A stretch of DNA of 64,000 nt, from positions 1 to 64,000 of IMG/VR virus record IMGVR_UViG_3300037147_000032, one strand, 5' to 3'. Each line of letters starts with the position of its first letter. Position 1 is the first letter of the stretch. Below the pieces are notes generated by a model. It searched no databases, was not told the DNA's origin, and saw only the letters and a program-made list of their open reading frames with translations. Below are positions 1-11,067 of the stretch, one piece after another. This DNA is from a virus. Position numbers and translations under genes: made by a program.

Positions 1-2
1 CA

Positions 3-2048
<2,046 letters not shown>

Positions 2049-2049
2049 A

Positions 2050-2942
<893 letters not shown>

Positions 2943-2943
<1 letters not shown>

Positions 2944-3800
2944 TGACAACGTGTCAAGGATTGATGCTAGGCGATTGGCAAGGAGCTTCCGCAGGAGGGA
3001 CGTTTGCCATCTTCGCGCTGGGCGACAGCACTACGACCAACTCCTATACATATTCTGGCAACACGGTTGCTGCCGGGACAGTGCTGACGACTGCCCTCTC
3101 CGGAGGCGCGGCTGCGGGTAACGCTACTCTCGGTATTTTCGCGCTGGGCGGCAGCAGCGGCAGCACTACGACCAACTCCTATACATATTCTGGCAACACG
3201 GTTGCTGCCAGGACAGCGCTGTCAGGGGCCCTCTACTACGGCGCGGCTGCGGGTAACGCTACTCTCGGTATTTTCGCGCTGGGCGGCACAGGCGGCAGCA
3301 CTACGACCAACTCCTATACATATTCTGGCAACACGGTTGCTGCCGGGACAGCGCTGACGACTGCCTTCTACTTCGGCGCGGCTGCGGGTAACGCTACTCT
3401 CGGTATTTTCGCGCTGGGCGACAGCACTACGACCACCAACTCCTATACATATTCTGGCAACACGGTTGCTGCCGGGACAGTGCTGTCAGGGGTCTTCTAC
3501 TCCGGCGCGGCTGCGGGTAACGCTACTCTCGGTATTTTCACGCCGCTGGGCGGCAGCACTCCGACCAACTCCTATACATATTCTGGCAACACGGTTGCTG
3601 GCGGGACAGCGCTGACGACTGCCCTCTCCGCAGGCGCGGCTGCGGGTAACGCTACTCTCGGTATTTTCGCGCTGGGCGGCAGCACTACGACCAACTCCTA
3701 TACATATTCTGGCAACACGGTTGCTGCCGGGACAGCGCTGACGACTGCCCTCTACGGAGGCGCGGCTGCGAGCAACGGAACAACTGGGGTAAATATGTGA
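2943..3800 (+). CDS. Tandem-repeat (kelch-like) tail or surface protein
   Basis: 285 residues. The ATG at 2943 shares bases with the TGA of the preceding gene, implying coupled translation. Almost the whole protein is six copies of a 42-45 residue repeat with the core NSYTYSGNTVAAGT and GAAAGNATLGIF. Differences between copies are concentrated in the few residues after the GT and before GAAAG (TTALSG, SGALYY, TTAFYF, SGVFYS, TTALSA, TTALYG). This looks like a beta-propeller or beta-solenoid binding surface. No enzymatic motif is seen. Confidence 0.7.
3036..3780 (+). repeat. Six direct repeats of 126-135 bp
   Basis: Copies begin at 3036, 3171, 3306, 3435, 3564 and 3690 with an almost invariant block (accaactcctatacatattc). 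Periods are 135, 135, 129, 129 and 126 bp, all multiples of three, so copy number and linker length can change without breaking the frame. Confidence 0.9.
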
Positions 3801-3835
3801 TTGACAGCGTGGGGCTACGAGAGTAAGGAAATACG

Positions 3836-4435
3836 ATGGACAGTAAACCGCATCGAACCAATTCAGATTTCCAACTTCGCTATTTTATGGCCGGATCGTG
3901 TCACACGCCTGACGGCGCATGGATGCTGATGTACGGCCAGAAGATCATCATCGAGAGCAATCTCCGCAATGCGGAAGCGCAGCGCCTCCGTCGCGAAGCC
4001 AAGATCGAGGCAGCGGAATATGCGCTGACCCAGCCCATCCCGGATTTCCAGAGGAAATTAGCGATCGCTGACGTTCTGGAAGCCAACGCTGATCTCTCGA
4101 TCTGGGAGAACAACGTCAAGGCGGCGCAGGATGAGCTTGCGACCCTTGAAAAGCTGATGGCCGAACTGGAGCCGCAGCGGAAGTTTGCACATCTTCCGTT
4201 GCTGGAAGCCAACGAGGCGACGCAGCGTGGTGAATGGCTTGGCGAGCTAAAAGAGCGCGCGGAGAACTTCCTGCTTACGATGGGGACGATCCCGCACGAC
4301 CACTTCCATACTATGCGGTGTCACCCGGATTTTGAACAAGAGATCGTACCTCATATTCAGGCCATTACGACGAAAGTCAAATCAGGCGTGGATGTCCTCG
4401 GAAGTAGTACGCTTGCGCTGTCCAAACCTGAATAA
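3836..4435 (+). CDS. Conserved phage protein with coiled coil
   Basis: 199 residues, ATG preceded by AAGGAA. The central part (about 45-120) is rich in Glu, Ala, Leu and Arg and should form an alpha-helical coiled coil; a His-rich stretch (HDHFHTMRCH) lies near residue 165. It sits between fibre genes, so a fibre-associated or chaperone role is possible, but no family is recognised. Confidence 0.6.
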   Translation: MDSKPHRTNSDFQLRYFMAGSCHTPDGAWMLMYGQKIIIESNLRNAEAQRLRREAKIEAAEYALTQPIPDFQRKLAIADVLEANADLSIWENNVKAAQDELATLEKLMAELEPQRKFAHLPLLEANEATQRGEWLGELKERAENFLLTMGTIPHDHFHTMRCHPDFEQEIVPHIQAITTKVKSGVDVLGSSTLALSKPE

Positions 4436-4447
4436 GGAATATAAGAT

Positions 4448-5032
4448 ATGAACTACGTTATCGTAACTGGCGGCGCTGTCACGTCTCACATCACTGACGG
4501 CAGCAACATCCAATTTGCATCCAACGTCTTTCAGCCCGCGAGCACGTTATCAGCGGCGCAGATGACCCAGTTCGGTGTATTCTCTGTGACCCCCGCTGCT
4601 CAGCCTGCCTCTAATCCCCTGACGCAAACCTGTGTCGAGACCACGCCTACGCTTGTCGCTGGTGTCTGGACGCAGACATGGACAGTGAGCGCATTGCCAT
4701 CTGCACAGGCGGCGCAAAACCTCTACAGTGCCGCGATCGCGGCGGGCTTGGCAGTGGTCTCGACCGCGACACCCGCGCTCAACGGCACATATTCGGTAGC
4801 ACCGACTGCGGCTGCGAACATCACCGCCATTATGGCTGGAGCTGCCGCCGGCCTTGGGTTGCCGGGCAGCGGGACGACATTCGTCTACATGGACGCAAGC
4901 GGTTCGCCTCACACATTCACCGCCGCGCAATTCAGCACGCTCGCTGTCGCCGTTCGCGACTATGTCTATGCCCTCGATATGTTCGCTGCCGGGGTTGCCC
5001 CGCAGCCTGTCGCGGCTGTCACCATCCCATAG
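4448..5032 (+). CDS. Tail fibre-associated protein, DUF4376-like C-terminus
   Basis: 194 residues, ATG 13 bp after the previous stop. The last third (MDASGSPHTFTAAQFSTLA followed by a Val/Tyr-rich helix) resembles the DUF4376 type found in small proteins beside phage fibre genes, where a short sentence-like motif precedes an alpha-helical tail. A tail fibre assembly or tip role is inferred from that and from its location. Confidence 0.55.
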   Translation: MNYVIVTGGAVTSHITDGSNIQFASNVFQPASTLSAAQMTQFGVFSVTPAAQPASNPLTQTCVETTPTLVAGVWTQTWTVSALPSAQAAQNLYSAAIAAGLAVVSTATPALNGTYSVAPTAAANITAIMAGAAAGLGLPGSGTTFVYMDASGSPHTFTAAQFSTLAVAVRDYVYALDMFAAGVAPQPVAAVTIP

Positions 5033-5043
5033 GGAGAATTTTG

Positions 5044-5130
5044 ATGGCTGGAGCTAAAGGGCTTGCCCTTGCCCTTGCCCTAGTTGCCAGTTGTAGCCAC
5101 GGCGGTCGCCGTGGTAATCTGCGACTGTGA
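5044..5130 (+). CDS. Tiny lipoprotein-like peptide (28 aa)
   Basis: ATG at 5044 follows GGGAGA. The peptide has a Lys near the start, a Leu/Ala hydrophobic run and a VASC sequence that fits a lipobox, then a short basic tail. It could be a membrane-anchored phage lipopeptide, or an untranslated leader. Support is only the ribosome site and the signal-like sequence. Confidence 0.35.
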   Translation: MAGAKGLALALALVASCSHGGRRGNLRL

Positions 5131-5188
5131 ATTGGGAGCCATCACCAATTATGGCATGTCCCTTGCACACTTTTAGGAGAACACCTCT

Positions 5189-5551
5189 ATGGCTAATCCA
5201 TCAATCAAGCGTCTCTACGGTCCGGCCGCCTTGTCGGCGACCCTGACGACCAACCTCGTATCGACGGGAGCATTCTCCGGCGGTCCGCTCGGTGTTTATG
5301 GCTACGACATCGTCAAGCATATCCATGTCGTGAACAAGACCGGTGGGGCGGTAACGTTTTCGCTCTGGATCGGCGCGACCGCTGGTAACGCGGCGGGCAC
5401 CGAGTTCTTCAATGCTCACTCGGTCCCGGCGAACTCCGAATTCGATTGGTACGGCAACCTGAAGATGCTGTCCACCGACTTCCTCGTCGGCGGTGCCTCG
5501 GCCGGGACCTCGCTGACAATCGTCATCGAAGGTGAAAGCTACGTCGTCTGA
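5189..5551 (+). CDS. Small virion protein (decoration or head-associated candidate)
   Basis: 120 residues, ATG after TTTAGGAG. It is beta-rich (SLWIGATAGNAAGTEFF, LTIVIEGESYVV) with no charged catalytic pattern. It sits alone between two gene groups and is followed by a strong terminator, which suits an abundant structural protein. The specific role is not determined. Confidence 0.55.
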   Translation: MANPSIKRLYGPAALSATLTTNLVSTGAFSGGPLGVYGYDIVKHIHVVNKTGGAVTFSLWIGATAGNAAGTEFFNAHSVPANSEFDWYGNLKMLSTDFLVGGASAGTSLTIVIEGESYVV

Positions 5552-5581
5552 CCACTAAGGTGGTTCTGCATTTATCTCCGA

Positions 5582-5610
5582 CCGGCGGCGGCCACCCCGC
5601 CGCCGGTTTT
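5582..5610 (+). terminator. Rho-independent terminator
   Basis: A GC-rich stem (CCGGCGGCGG paired with CCGCCGCCGG, loop CCACC region) is followed directly by TTTTGTTT. It closes the transcript ending with the 5189-5551 gene. Confidence 0.8.
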
Positions 5611-5634
5611 GTTTCGTAAAGAGGGATACTCATC

Positions 5635-6009
5635 TTGGCCGCAACCGTCCTCATCTCCATCCTGAATAACACGTGGTTCGACAATGCATTCCAGTTCGGG
5701 GTGGCGGGCGATACGTCGTGGTCATTCGCCGGAAAAGAATTCCTTTGCGATCTGAAGAGCGACATTGACCAGCCCACTCCAGACCTTTCACTCTCTTCTG
5801 TCAGCCCGAGCCCGTCGACGATCCTGATTCTCGATCCGGTTTTGCGCACCCTCCAGTTCAACGTCACTGACCTCGTCATTCGCGCGAACCTTCAGGTAGG
5901 TCCATATCAATACGATCTGATCATGGTGGACATCGCGACTGGAGAGCGTGACGCGCTTATGGGCGGCGTCATAACTGTCGTGCAGGGCGTCACCCTTACC
6001 GGAGACTGA
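5635..6009 (+). CDS. Head or neck structural protein
   Basis: 124 residues, TTG start with GAGGGA upstream; no better ATG exists in frame. The sequence is beta-rich, with a PSPSTILILDPVLRTLQFNV segment and a C-terminal YDLIMVDIATGERDALMGGVI. It lies directly before the connector gene and is nearly contiguous with it. Function is inferred from position. Confidence 0.55.
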   Translation: MAATVLISILNNTWFDNAFQFGVAGDTSWSFAGKEFLCDLKSDIDQPTPDLSLSSVSPSPSTILILDPVLRTLQFNVTDLVIRANLQVGPYQYDLIMVDIATGERDALMGGVITVVQGVTLTGD

Positions 6010-6011
6010 TC

Positions 6012-6917
6012 ATGGCCGTAGTCTTCGCAATTCAGGATGAGACCGGTACCGTCGCCCAGCTAACCCTCTTGGCATCTCCAGCCAATCCGGTTGCAGTCGG
6101 CGATACCGGCATCTACGCGGGCGTGCCTGATGAAGGCACTGACCTGTTCATGACCCCGGTTTTCAATTCGCTTCCGTTCAACGTCAGTGGTGTCTTGAAC
6201 AGCACTCAGTTCTCGGTCGAGACTACGAATGCCAATATGGCTGACTGGCCTGCGAACGGGATGATCACGTGGGGGACCGGCGCGAATGCAGGACTGAATT
6301 CGACCGTCAGCAATATCGACGGCGCGAACGCATACATCAACACGACCTTCATGAAAACCTACCACGCGAGCCGGGGCAACATCCTCCCGTCTACAGCGAC
6401 GACCACAGCCATGCAAGCTGCCATCGTACAGGCAACTGATTATCTCGATGCGAAGTACCGCTACAAGGGGATCAAGCTGCTCCAGTCCATCGGCAACTCT
6501 ATCATGGACAGCAACGCGGTCTTCCTTGAAAGCTGGCTCACCCCCTACGCGCTCAACGGCATTTCCTACCTGACGCCAGCGACCACAACCCAGACCACGG
6601 AATGGCCGCGTCAGGGCGTTGTCGATTTCAACGGCGACACGATCAACGGCATCCCGAAGCAGATAATGATGGCTTGCGCAGAGCTTGCCATTCGCGTTCT
6701 CAATGGCGTGGCGCTCCAGCCTGACTACGATCCGACCATCGTGGGCGCTGGCGGCGTCGCATCATCCATCACCAAGAAAGTCGGTCCGCTGGAGACCGTC
6801 GTCTCTTACGATACCAAGTTCGGTCTCGGCTTCTTCGCCTCGTTCCCCATCGTGGATCGCATGCTTGGAAAGGCTGGCCTGCTCAACAACTCGGGCGGTC
6901 GGAGCGTGATGCGCTAA
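6012..6917 (+). CDS. Head-tail connector-like protein (phage DnaT-like/gp6-type domain)
   Basis: 301 residues, ATG 3 bp after the previous gene. The region 150-230 contains YLDAKYRYKG, EWPRQGVVD and GIPKQIMMACAELA, the pattern of the head-completion family often labelled DnaT-like ssDNA-binding. The N-terminal 110 residues are an additional domain. The 3' 156 bp are antisense to an HNH endonuclease gene. A connector role is inferred from family and position upstream of tail completion genes. Confidence 0.65.
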   Translation: MAVVFAIQDETGTVAQLTLLASPANPVAVGDTGIYAGVPDEGTDLFMTPVFNSLPFNVSGVLNSTQFSVETTNANMADWPANGMITWGTGANAGLNSTVSNIDGANAYINTTFMKTYHASRGNILPSTATTTAMQAAIVQATDYLDAKYRYKGIKLLQSIGNSIMDSNAVFLESWLTPYALNGISYLTPATTTQTTEWPRQGVVDFNGDTINGIPKQIMMACAELAIRVLNGVALQPDYDPTIVGAGGVASSITKKVGPLETVVSYDTKFGLGFFASFPIVDRMLGKAGLLNNSGGRSVMR

Positions 6918-7484
6918 GCGCTTGAGCAGATAGGACAGCGGACGGTTGCCTTTAATGCTGTTGCAGCGATGACAAATCATCATCGTGTTTTCAGGGACGT
7001 GATGGCCACCCTTGCTCAACGGGATAATGTGATCAGGAACTGGGGCATTTGGATCAGATATTCCTCCGCTGTGGTGCAAGCCGATCATAGGCACACGACA
7101 GTGCGGGCAGCTACTATCGGCAGGCATAGACGTCTCGTGCTCGACATAGAATAGTCCTAGCTTCAAGACGCGGCGCTTACGGCTCTTCTCACGCCCCCTC
7201 TCGGGATTTTCCTTAGCATATTTGGCTACCCACGCAGCAACACGTGTGGTGTTTTTCGTGCGGTATTCAGTTTTGTGCGCGGTGAGACGTTCGGCGTTTT
7301 CTTTGCGGTATATGGCTTGATATGTGGCGATGGCCTCACGATGCTCCTTGCGATATAGGGCTTGATAATCGGCTTGACGCGCGGCGATGCTCTCGCGATT
7401 TTTCTTATAGTATCTAGCGTTAGATGTGGCTTTGCGCGCTTTCTTCGCTTCCGGCGATTGATCAGTATGAGGTTTTCGAGCCAT
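6762..7484 (-). CDS. HNH homing endonuclease with YRKEN repeats, antisense insertion
   Basis: 240 residues on the strand opposite to its late-gene neighbours. Residues 20-105 are tandem repeats of about 13-15 residues with YRKEN/YQAIYRK cores, rich in Lys and Arg and probably DNA-contacting. The HNH zinc motif follows: CPHCRVPM, a DHIIPLSKGG core and MICHRCNSIKGNR. The last 50 residues overlap the 3' end of the connector gene antisense, so the natural end of the protein may be shorter. It is best explained as a free-standing homing endonuclease inserted between the connector gene and the following tail gene. Confidence 0.85.
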   Translation of the reverse strand: MARKPHTDQSPEAKKARKATSNARYYKKNRESIAARQADYQALYRKEHREAIATYQAIYRKENAERLTAHKTEYRTKNTTRVAAWVAKYAKENPERGREKSRKRRVLKLGLFYVEHETSMPADSSCPHCRVPMIGLHHSGGISDPNAPVPDHIIPLSKGGHHVPENTMMICHRCNSIKGNRPLSYLLKRLAHHAPTARVVEQASLSKHAIHDGERGEEAETELGIVRDDGLQRTDFLGDG

Positions 7485-7606
7485 AAACGGCGGGTTATCA
7501 GGTTAGCCAGCCTACGTCAAGTTGCCAGTTGTCTGGGGTTCCGTGGTGAGGTATTCTACGGCTCAGAATTCAACCCGGGATCAAATGAGCGCGGGGGCGC
7601 AAAAGG

Positions 7607-7990
7607 ATGGCTGCTCCTGTATTCAACTACCCGGCGATGCAACAAACGGCCGATGAATTGATACGCTATTTTGGAATGGCGGCAATCCTTCGGTCACTTA
7701 CGGGAACTCGGCCTGATCGCCCGTGTACGATAGCGATCATCGAGTATAATCCGCGAGAGAAGCCAAACGAAATGGCGAACCCGACTGATCGCAAGATCGT
7801 CATGTCGCCTCTCGACCCTACAACGGGGCTTGAATTGGTGCTTCCTCCGGATGACGAGCTTGATGCGCTGGTGACATTCGTCCAACCGGCGGGGACAGTC
7901 GAAAACGAGGTTCTACCGATGACGTGCAAGCCGAAGAAGACTTCGCCCGCCGGAATAGACTGTTTGTGGGAATTTACGGTAAGGCGCTAA
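7607..7990 (+). CDS. Head-tail joining/neck protein candidate
   Basis: 127 residues, ATG after AAAAGG. It starts with a segment (MQQTADELIRYFG) followed by an oligonucleotide-fold-like beta region, resembling the short neck or stopper proteins found between connector and tail terminator genes. It ends 1 bp before the next gene. Assignment is positional. Confidence 0.5.
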   Translation: MAAPVFNYPAMQQTADELIRYFGMAAILRSLTGTRPDRPCTIAIIEYNPREKPNEMANPTDRKIVMSPLDPTTGLELVLPPDDELDALVTFVQPAGTVENEVLPMTCKPKKTSPAGIDCLWEFTVRR

Positions 7991-7991
7991 G

Positions 7992-8519
7992 ATGACGACT
8001 ATCGTAGATCGACGCGCAATGATTATTGAACGGCTCGTGACGCTGTTCACAGGCTTCACGGTCCAACTGATCGGCGACCCGGTTCTGAGCCCGGGAGTGA
8101 GCATCACGGCGGGCAATGTTGTCCACAACCGCGATCAACTGCCGGCGGAGAAAGTCCCGGGCATCATCCTTTTGGACGCGGATGAGACCAAGGACCCGAG
8201 GGTTTTCGAGAGACCGCCGGGACGAGCGCTACCTGTCTCCCCGTGCCTGATGCGGATGACGCCTGAGATTTATGTCGTGCTGGATGTACGCACGCCAAAC
8301 AACGCGAACGTAGGCGAGGATTTGAATACGGCACGAGCCGCTCTTTTGGACCTCGTGCTGCACGACGCGACCCTTCTCCAGATAGTGGGCGCGAACGGAC
8401 AGATTATCTACGGCGGTTGCGTCACCGACTTGGCGCGCAACCGGACAATGCGGGGCCAAATGGGATGTATGGTCACTTTTGTATATCCATTTATTCCTAA
8501 CGCCTTAAGTGGTGCTTGA
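7992..8519 (+). CDS. Tail terminator/minor tail protein candidate
   Basis: 175 residues. An N-terminal helix (RRAMIIERLVTLF) is followed by alternating beta strands and a helix with AARAALLDLVLHDATLL, the layout of tail terminator proteins. It precedes the tail tube gene, from which it is separated only by an HNH gene. Role inferred. Confidence 0.5.
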   Translation: MTTIVDRRAMIIERLVTLFTGFTVQLIGDPVLSPGVSITAGNVVHNRDQLPAEKVPGIILLDADETKDPRVFERPPGRALPVSPCLMRMTPEIYVVLDVRTPNNANVGEDLNTARAALLDLVLHDATLLQIVGANGQIIYGGCVTDLARNRTMRGQMGCMVTFVYPFIPNALSGA

Positions 8520-8572
8520 TTTTACGAAGCTAAACATGATACGAATAGAGCTTCTTTAACAGGAGAAGTTCC

Positions 8573-9007
8573 ATGAGTGTCCCAAGAGACTGGATTATTT
8601 GCTCGACAAAGCTGCTTAAGCATTTTCGAGATAGGTATATGGATCACGCTACCCGCGCCAAAAGGCGTGGAATAGGTTTCGAGTTGACATATGAGCAGTG
8701 GATGGAAATCTGGCTCAAGTCAGGTCAGATATTAAATCGAGGAATGGAGTTAGGTCAGTATGTGATGGCTAGAAATAACGACACCGGCCCATATGCCGTT
8801 GGCAATGTTTCTATCATCATGGGAAGCCAGAATGTACATGATGCCAATCTCAGACTATCGCCCGGTTTTTATAAGCGATGGACACCTGAAAGGCGACTTC
8901 AGCATTCAAAAACCCTAACTGGTCGTAAGGTCTCCGAAGAGACGAGAGCTAAGATGGTTGACGCTGCGTATGCGACGTGGGCCGCCCGAAAAGCTGACAG
9001 CGACTAA
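8573..9007 (+). CDS. HNH-family homing endonuclease with NUMOD3-like tail
   Basis: 144 residues, ATG preceded by AACAGGAGAAG. The core RGIGFELTYEQWMEIW, a YVMARNNDTGPYAVGNV segment and a C-terminal GRKVSEETRAKM (NUMOD3-type DNA-binding motif) are typical of phage free-standing homing endonucleases. It is lower in GC than its neighbours and splits two tail genes, indicating acquisition. Confidence 0.8.
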   Translation: MSVPRDWIICSTKLLKHFRDRYMDHATRAKRRGIGFELTYEQWMEIWLKSGQILNRGMELGQYVMARNNDTGPYAVGNVSIIMGSQNVHDANLRLSPGFYKRWTPERRLQHSKTLTGRKVSEETRAKMVDAAYATWAARKADSD

Positions 9008-9021
9008 AATGGAGAAATGCT

Positions 9022-9591
9022 ATGGCAATTGGCGATCAGACGATTGAGGGCTCACTAAATTCGCCGAATATCGGAAATTACTACGTTGGAAAAGGTATCA
9101 TCAGTATCAAGTTGCTCGGTGAAAGCGTCTTCACAGACTGTGGCAACGTTCCGACGTTCGAGTTCATGGCCAAGGTGACGAACCTCGACCACTACTCTTC
9201 GCGAACCGGCGTCCGCGTCAAGGACTTCACCGCCGTCATCGAGATCAGCGGCTCCCTGACCATGGTCTTGGAAGAGTTGACCGCCCGCAACATGGGCTTT
9301 GCGATGCTCGGACTGGCAACTGGCGGACCGTCGCCGTCTCCGGACAGCATCGATATTTTGAGTTCGCCGGTTATTTACGGAACAGTGAAATTCGTCGGTA
9401 CGAACGATATCGGTCCGATCTGGACTGTTACCTTCCCGCTCGTGAAGCTGTCGCCTTCGAAGGCACTCGGCCTGATCCAGAATACGTGGGGCACCATCGA
9501 TCTTGAAGGTGACGTGCTGTTCGATCAATTGTCAAATAGTTTCGGCACCGCGACTGTCACGCAGCCGCTCAACCCGACTAACGTCCTCTGA
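9022..9591 (+). CDS. Major tail tube protein candidate
   Basis: 189 residues, ATG after TGGAGAAATG. The protein is beta-rich with evenly spaced strands and ends in a short Thr/Pro tail. Its size, its position before the assembly chaperones and tape measure, and the terminator-like hairpin behind it fit a tail tube subunit that must be highly expressed. No decisive motif is visible. Confidence 0.6.
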   Translation: MAIGDQTIEGSLNSPNIGNYYVGKGIISIKLLGESVFTDCGNVPTFEFMAKVTNLDHYSSRTGVRVKDFTAVIEISGSLTMVLEELTARNMGFAMLGLATGGPSPSPDSIDILSSPVIYGTVKFVGTNDIGPIWTVTFPLVKLSPSKALGLIQNTWGTIDLEGDVLFDQLSNSFGTATVTQPLNPTNVL

Positions 9592-9604
9592 TTTTCAGTC
9601 TGTG

Positions 9605-9656
9605 GCCTCATTTCAGCACGCGCTGAAACAGGCTGCGGCCTTATTTTTCACAACAG
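9605..9656 (+). terminator. Probable terminator after the tail tube gene
   Basis: GCCT-CA-TTTCAGC, loop ACGC, GCTGAAA-C-AGGC forms an imperfect 11-bp stem at 9605-9633, followed by a second GC patch and TATTTTT. The distance between stem and T run makes it less certain. Confidence 0.45.
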
Positions 9657-9668
9657 GAGAACACGCAC

Positions 9669-10157
9669 ATGACCGATCCAGTGGTTGAAGTACCCGCCGA
9701 TGGCGCACTGCCCGCTCCGAGCGCGGACAATATCGTAGGGACCTACTCGGCCCCGAACCCCGGCGCTCAGCCCGGCGAAGTCGCCGAACAGCCATTGACC
9801 GAAGGGTCGGCCGCCGATCCCAGTCCGACGCCCCTCGAAGTAGTCCCGGCTGAGGACAAAATCCAGACTGCTGATGACCCGGACCCCGAGGCAACTGCCA
9901 AGGGCGCGACGGACCCGGCAGTCCACAATCCACGCGGGCCAGTTGATGGCAGCGGCGTAGGAAACTTGGAAGGCGGGACAGCGTCGGCGGGCGTTGCGCC
10001 GATTGCTCCGACCAAGGTCGATGTGGACGAGCCGACCAACGAGGATACTCACCCGACCCACAATCGCGCCGCTCACAATCGGAATGCCAAGCGTGGCGTA
10101 CCGACAGGTCCGGCCCATACACAACACAGCCGCCCGGTTCGTCGCGGCGAAGTCTGA
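9669..10157 (+). CDS. Disordered Pro/Ala/Asp-rich protein
   Basis: 162 residues, ATG after ACAGGAGAACACGC. The composition is Pro, Ala, Asp, Glu and Thr with no predicted core, ending in a basic His/Asn/Arg-rich tail (NRAAHNRNAKRG). It sits between the tail tube gene and the chaperones. Function unknown; it may be a flexible virion or scaffold-like component. Confidence 0.6.
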   Translation: MTDPVVEVPADGALPAPSADNIVGTYSAPNPGAQPGEVAEQPLTEGSAADPSPTPLEVVPAEDKIQTADDPDPEATAKGATDPAVHNPRGPVDGSGVGNLEGGTASAGVAPIAPTKVDVDEPTNEDTHPTHNRAAHNRNAKRGVPTGPAHTQHSRPVRRGEV

Positions 10158-10168
10158 TTACTCCATAT

Positions 10169-10199
10169 GCCAGAATGGCCCTTCTGTGGTCATTCTGGC
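10169..10199 (+). terminator. Strong stem-loop without U tract
   Basis: GCCAGAATG-GCC pairs with GGT-CATTCTGGC around a 7-nt loop, giving a 12-bp stem, followed by GTAGAGG and no T run. It may attenuate transcription or protect the 3' end of the upstream message. Confidence 0.4.
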
Positions 10200-10218
10200 G
10201 TAGAGGATACACCACTCC

Positions 10219-10389
10219 ATGACCAAGCATCCTGTACAGAAGGCCGTTGAAAAACTGGCGGCCGAAGCAGCCGCCGCTGAGGCCGCCGCGCACGCCGCTG
10301 ATCCGGCGGACACCTTCGAAGACACCCTCATCGCTCCCGAGATCGAAGCCGGCAAGCCCAAACGGCACGGCAAGCACGGCAAGCGATAA
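10219..10389 (+). CDS. Small charged protein (56 aa)
   Basis: ATG at 10219 with GAGGA 11 bp upstream. The peptide has an Ala/Glu helix (AVEKLAAEAAAAEAAAHAAD) followed by a basic KPKRHGKHGKR end. It lies just after the stem-loop and before the chaperone gene. No family recognised. Confidence 0.5.
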   Translation: MTKHPVQKAVEKLAAEAAAAEAAAHAADPADTFEDTLIAPEIEAGKPKRHGKHGKR

Positions 10390-10435
10390 CTCATTTCCTA
10401 TTATCTGTCCCCTCAAAAATAAGGAAGAACCTATT

Positions 10436-10900
10436 ATGTCTGGAAGAAAGCCGGGTCTTAATTTGGCTGACCTTGCGCCAATGTCCGAAGACGTTCCAAT
10501 CGGTGATGATTTTCTCACAGTCTATGGCATCTCAGCCCGAGACGGTCTCCGCATCTTGCAGCAGTTTCCACAGGTCGCTACCATGGTTGACAAAGGTTTC
10601 AATCTTGGCAGCTTTCTCGCAGTCGCTCCCGACGCTGTTGCCGCTATCATCGCAACAGCAACCGGATGTGCTGGAGACGAGAAATCGGAAGAGAATGCCG
10701 GACGACTTGGGATTGAAACCCAATTCAATATCCTCGAAGCTATCGGGAGGTTGACCTTCACAAACGGGTTTGCCCCTTTCGTGGCGCGGATCATGGCTCT
10801 CGCCGACGCAGTGCCATCCGCCCCCTCTACAAAGGCACCGGCTATGAAATCGCCGCCTGTATCGAAGCCCTCATCGCCGGAGGACATCTCCCTGATGTAG
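10436..10900 (+). CDS. Tail assembly chaperone, short form (gpG-like)
   Basis: 154 residues, ATG preceded by AAGGAAGAA. Helical protein with a Ser/Pro/Lys-rich C-terminus. Position immediately upstream of the tape measure block and the existence of an overlapping -1 frame extension identify it as the short product of a chaperone frameshift pair. It should bind the tape measure during tail assembly. Confidence 0.7.
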   Translation: MSGRKPGLNLADLAPMSEDVPIGDDFLTVYGISARDGLRILQQFPQVATMVDKGFNLGSFLAVAPDAVAAIIATATGCAGDEKSEENAGRLGIETQFNILEAIGRLTFTNGFAPFVARIMALADAVPSAPSTKAPAMKSPPVSKPSSPEDISLM

Positions 10901-11067
10901 TCTGGGGTTATACGCCCCGGCAGATGTCGGCGTTCACGTTTCTCGCGGTCAAACGGATGAACCGCGAAGCTCATGGTAACCTCTCGGTGATGGCGCTCGC
11001 CAACAGTGGAGACGGTAAAGAGATCAACAAGCAGTTGGCGCACTGGGAGAAGGACGCGGACCTGTGA
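10436..11067 (+). CDS. Tail assembly chaperone, -1 frameshift product (gpGT-like)
   Basis: The -1 frame is open from 10717 to the TGA at 11065-11067 and lacks a plausible start codon before a late ATG. It encodes YEIAACIEALIAGGHLPDVV and WGYTPRQMSAF, conserved-looking sequence that would otherwise be untranslated. A canonical X XXY YYZ heptamer, C CCT TTC, lies at 10774-10780 in the overlap; slippage of both tRNAs to CCC and TTT gives a fusion of about 210 residues. The stop overlaps the next GTG start. Confidence 0.65.
10774..10780 (+). promoter_or_regulatory. Candidate -1 ribosomal slippery heptamer CCCTTTC
   Basis: In the zero frame it reads C CCT TTC. Re-pairing one base back gives CCC and TTT, both read by the same Pro and Phe tRNAs. 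It lies within the only interval (10717-10900) where a shift can join the two chaperone frames. Confidence 0.55.

Noticed and set aside
7362-7661. + strand ORF overlapping the HNH gene
   Set aside because: Lies mostly antisense to the clear HNH gene, has no ribosome site; the FYGSEFNPGSNERGG stretch looks protein-like but matches nothing nearby.
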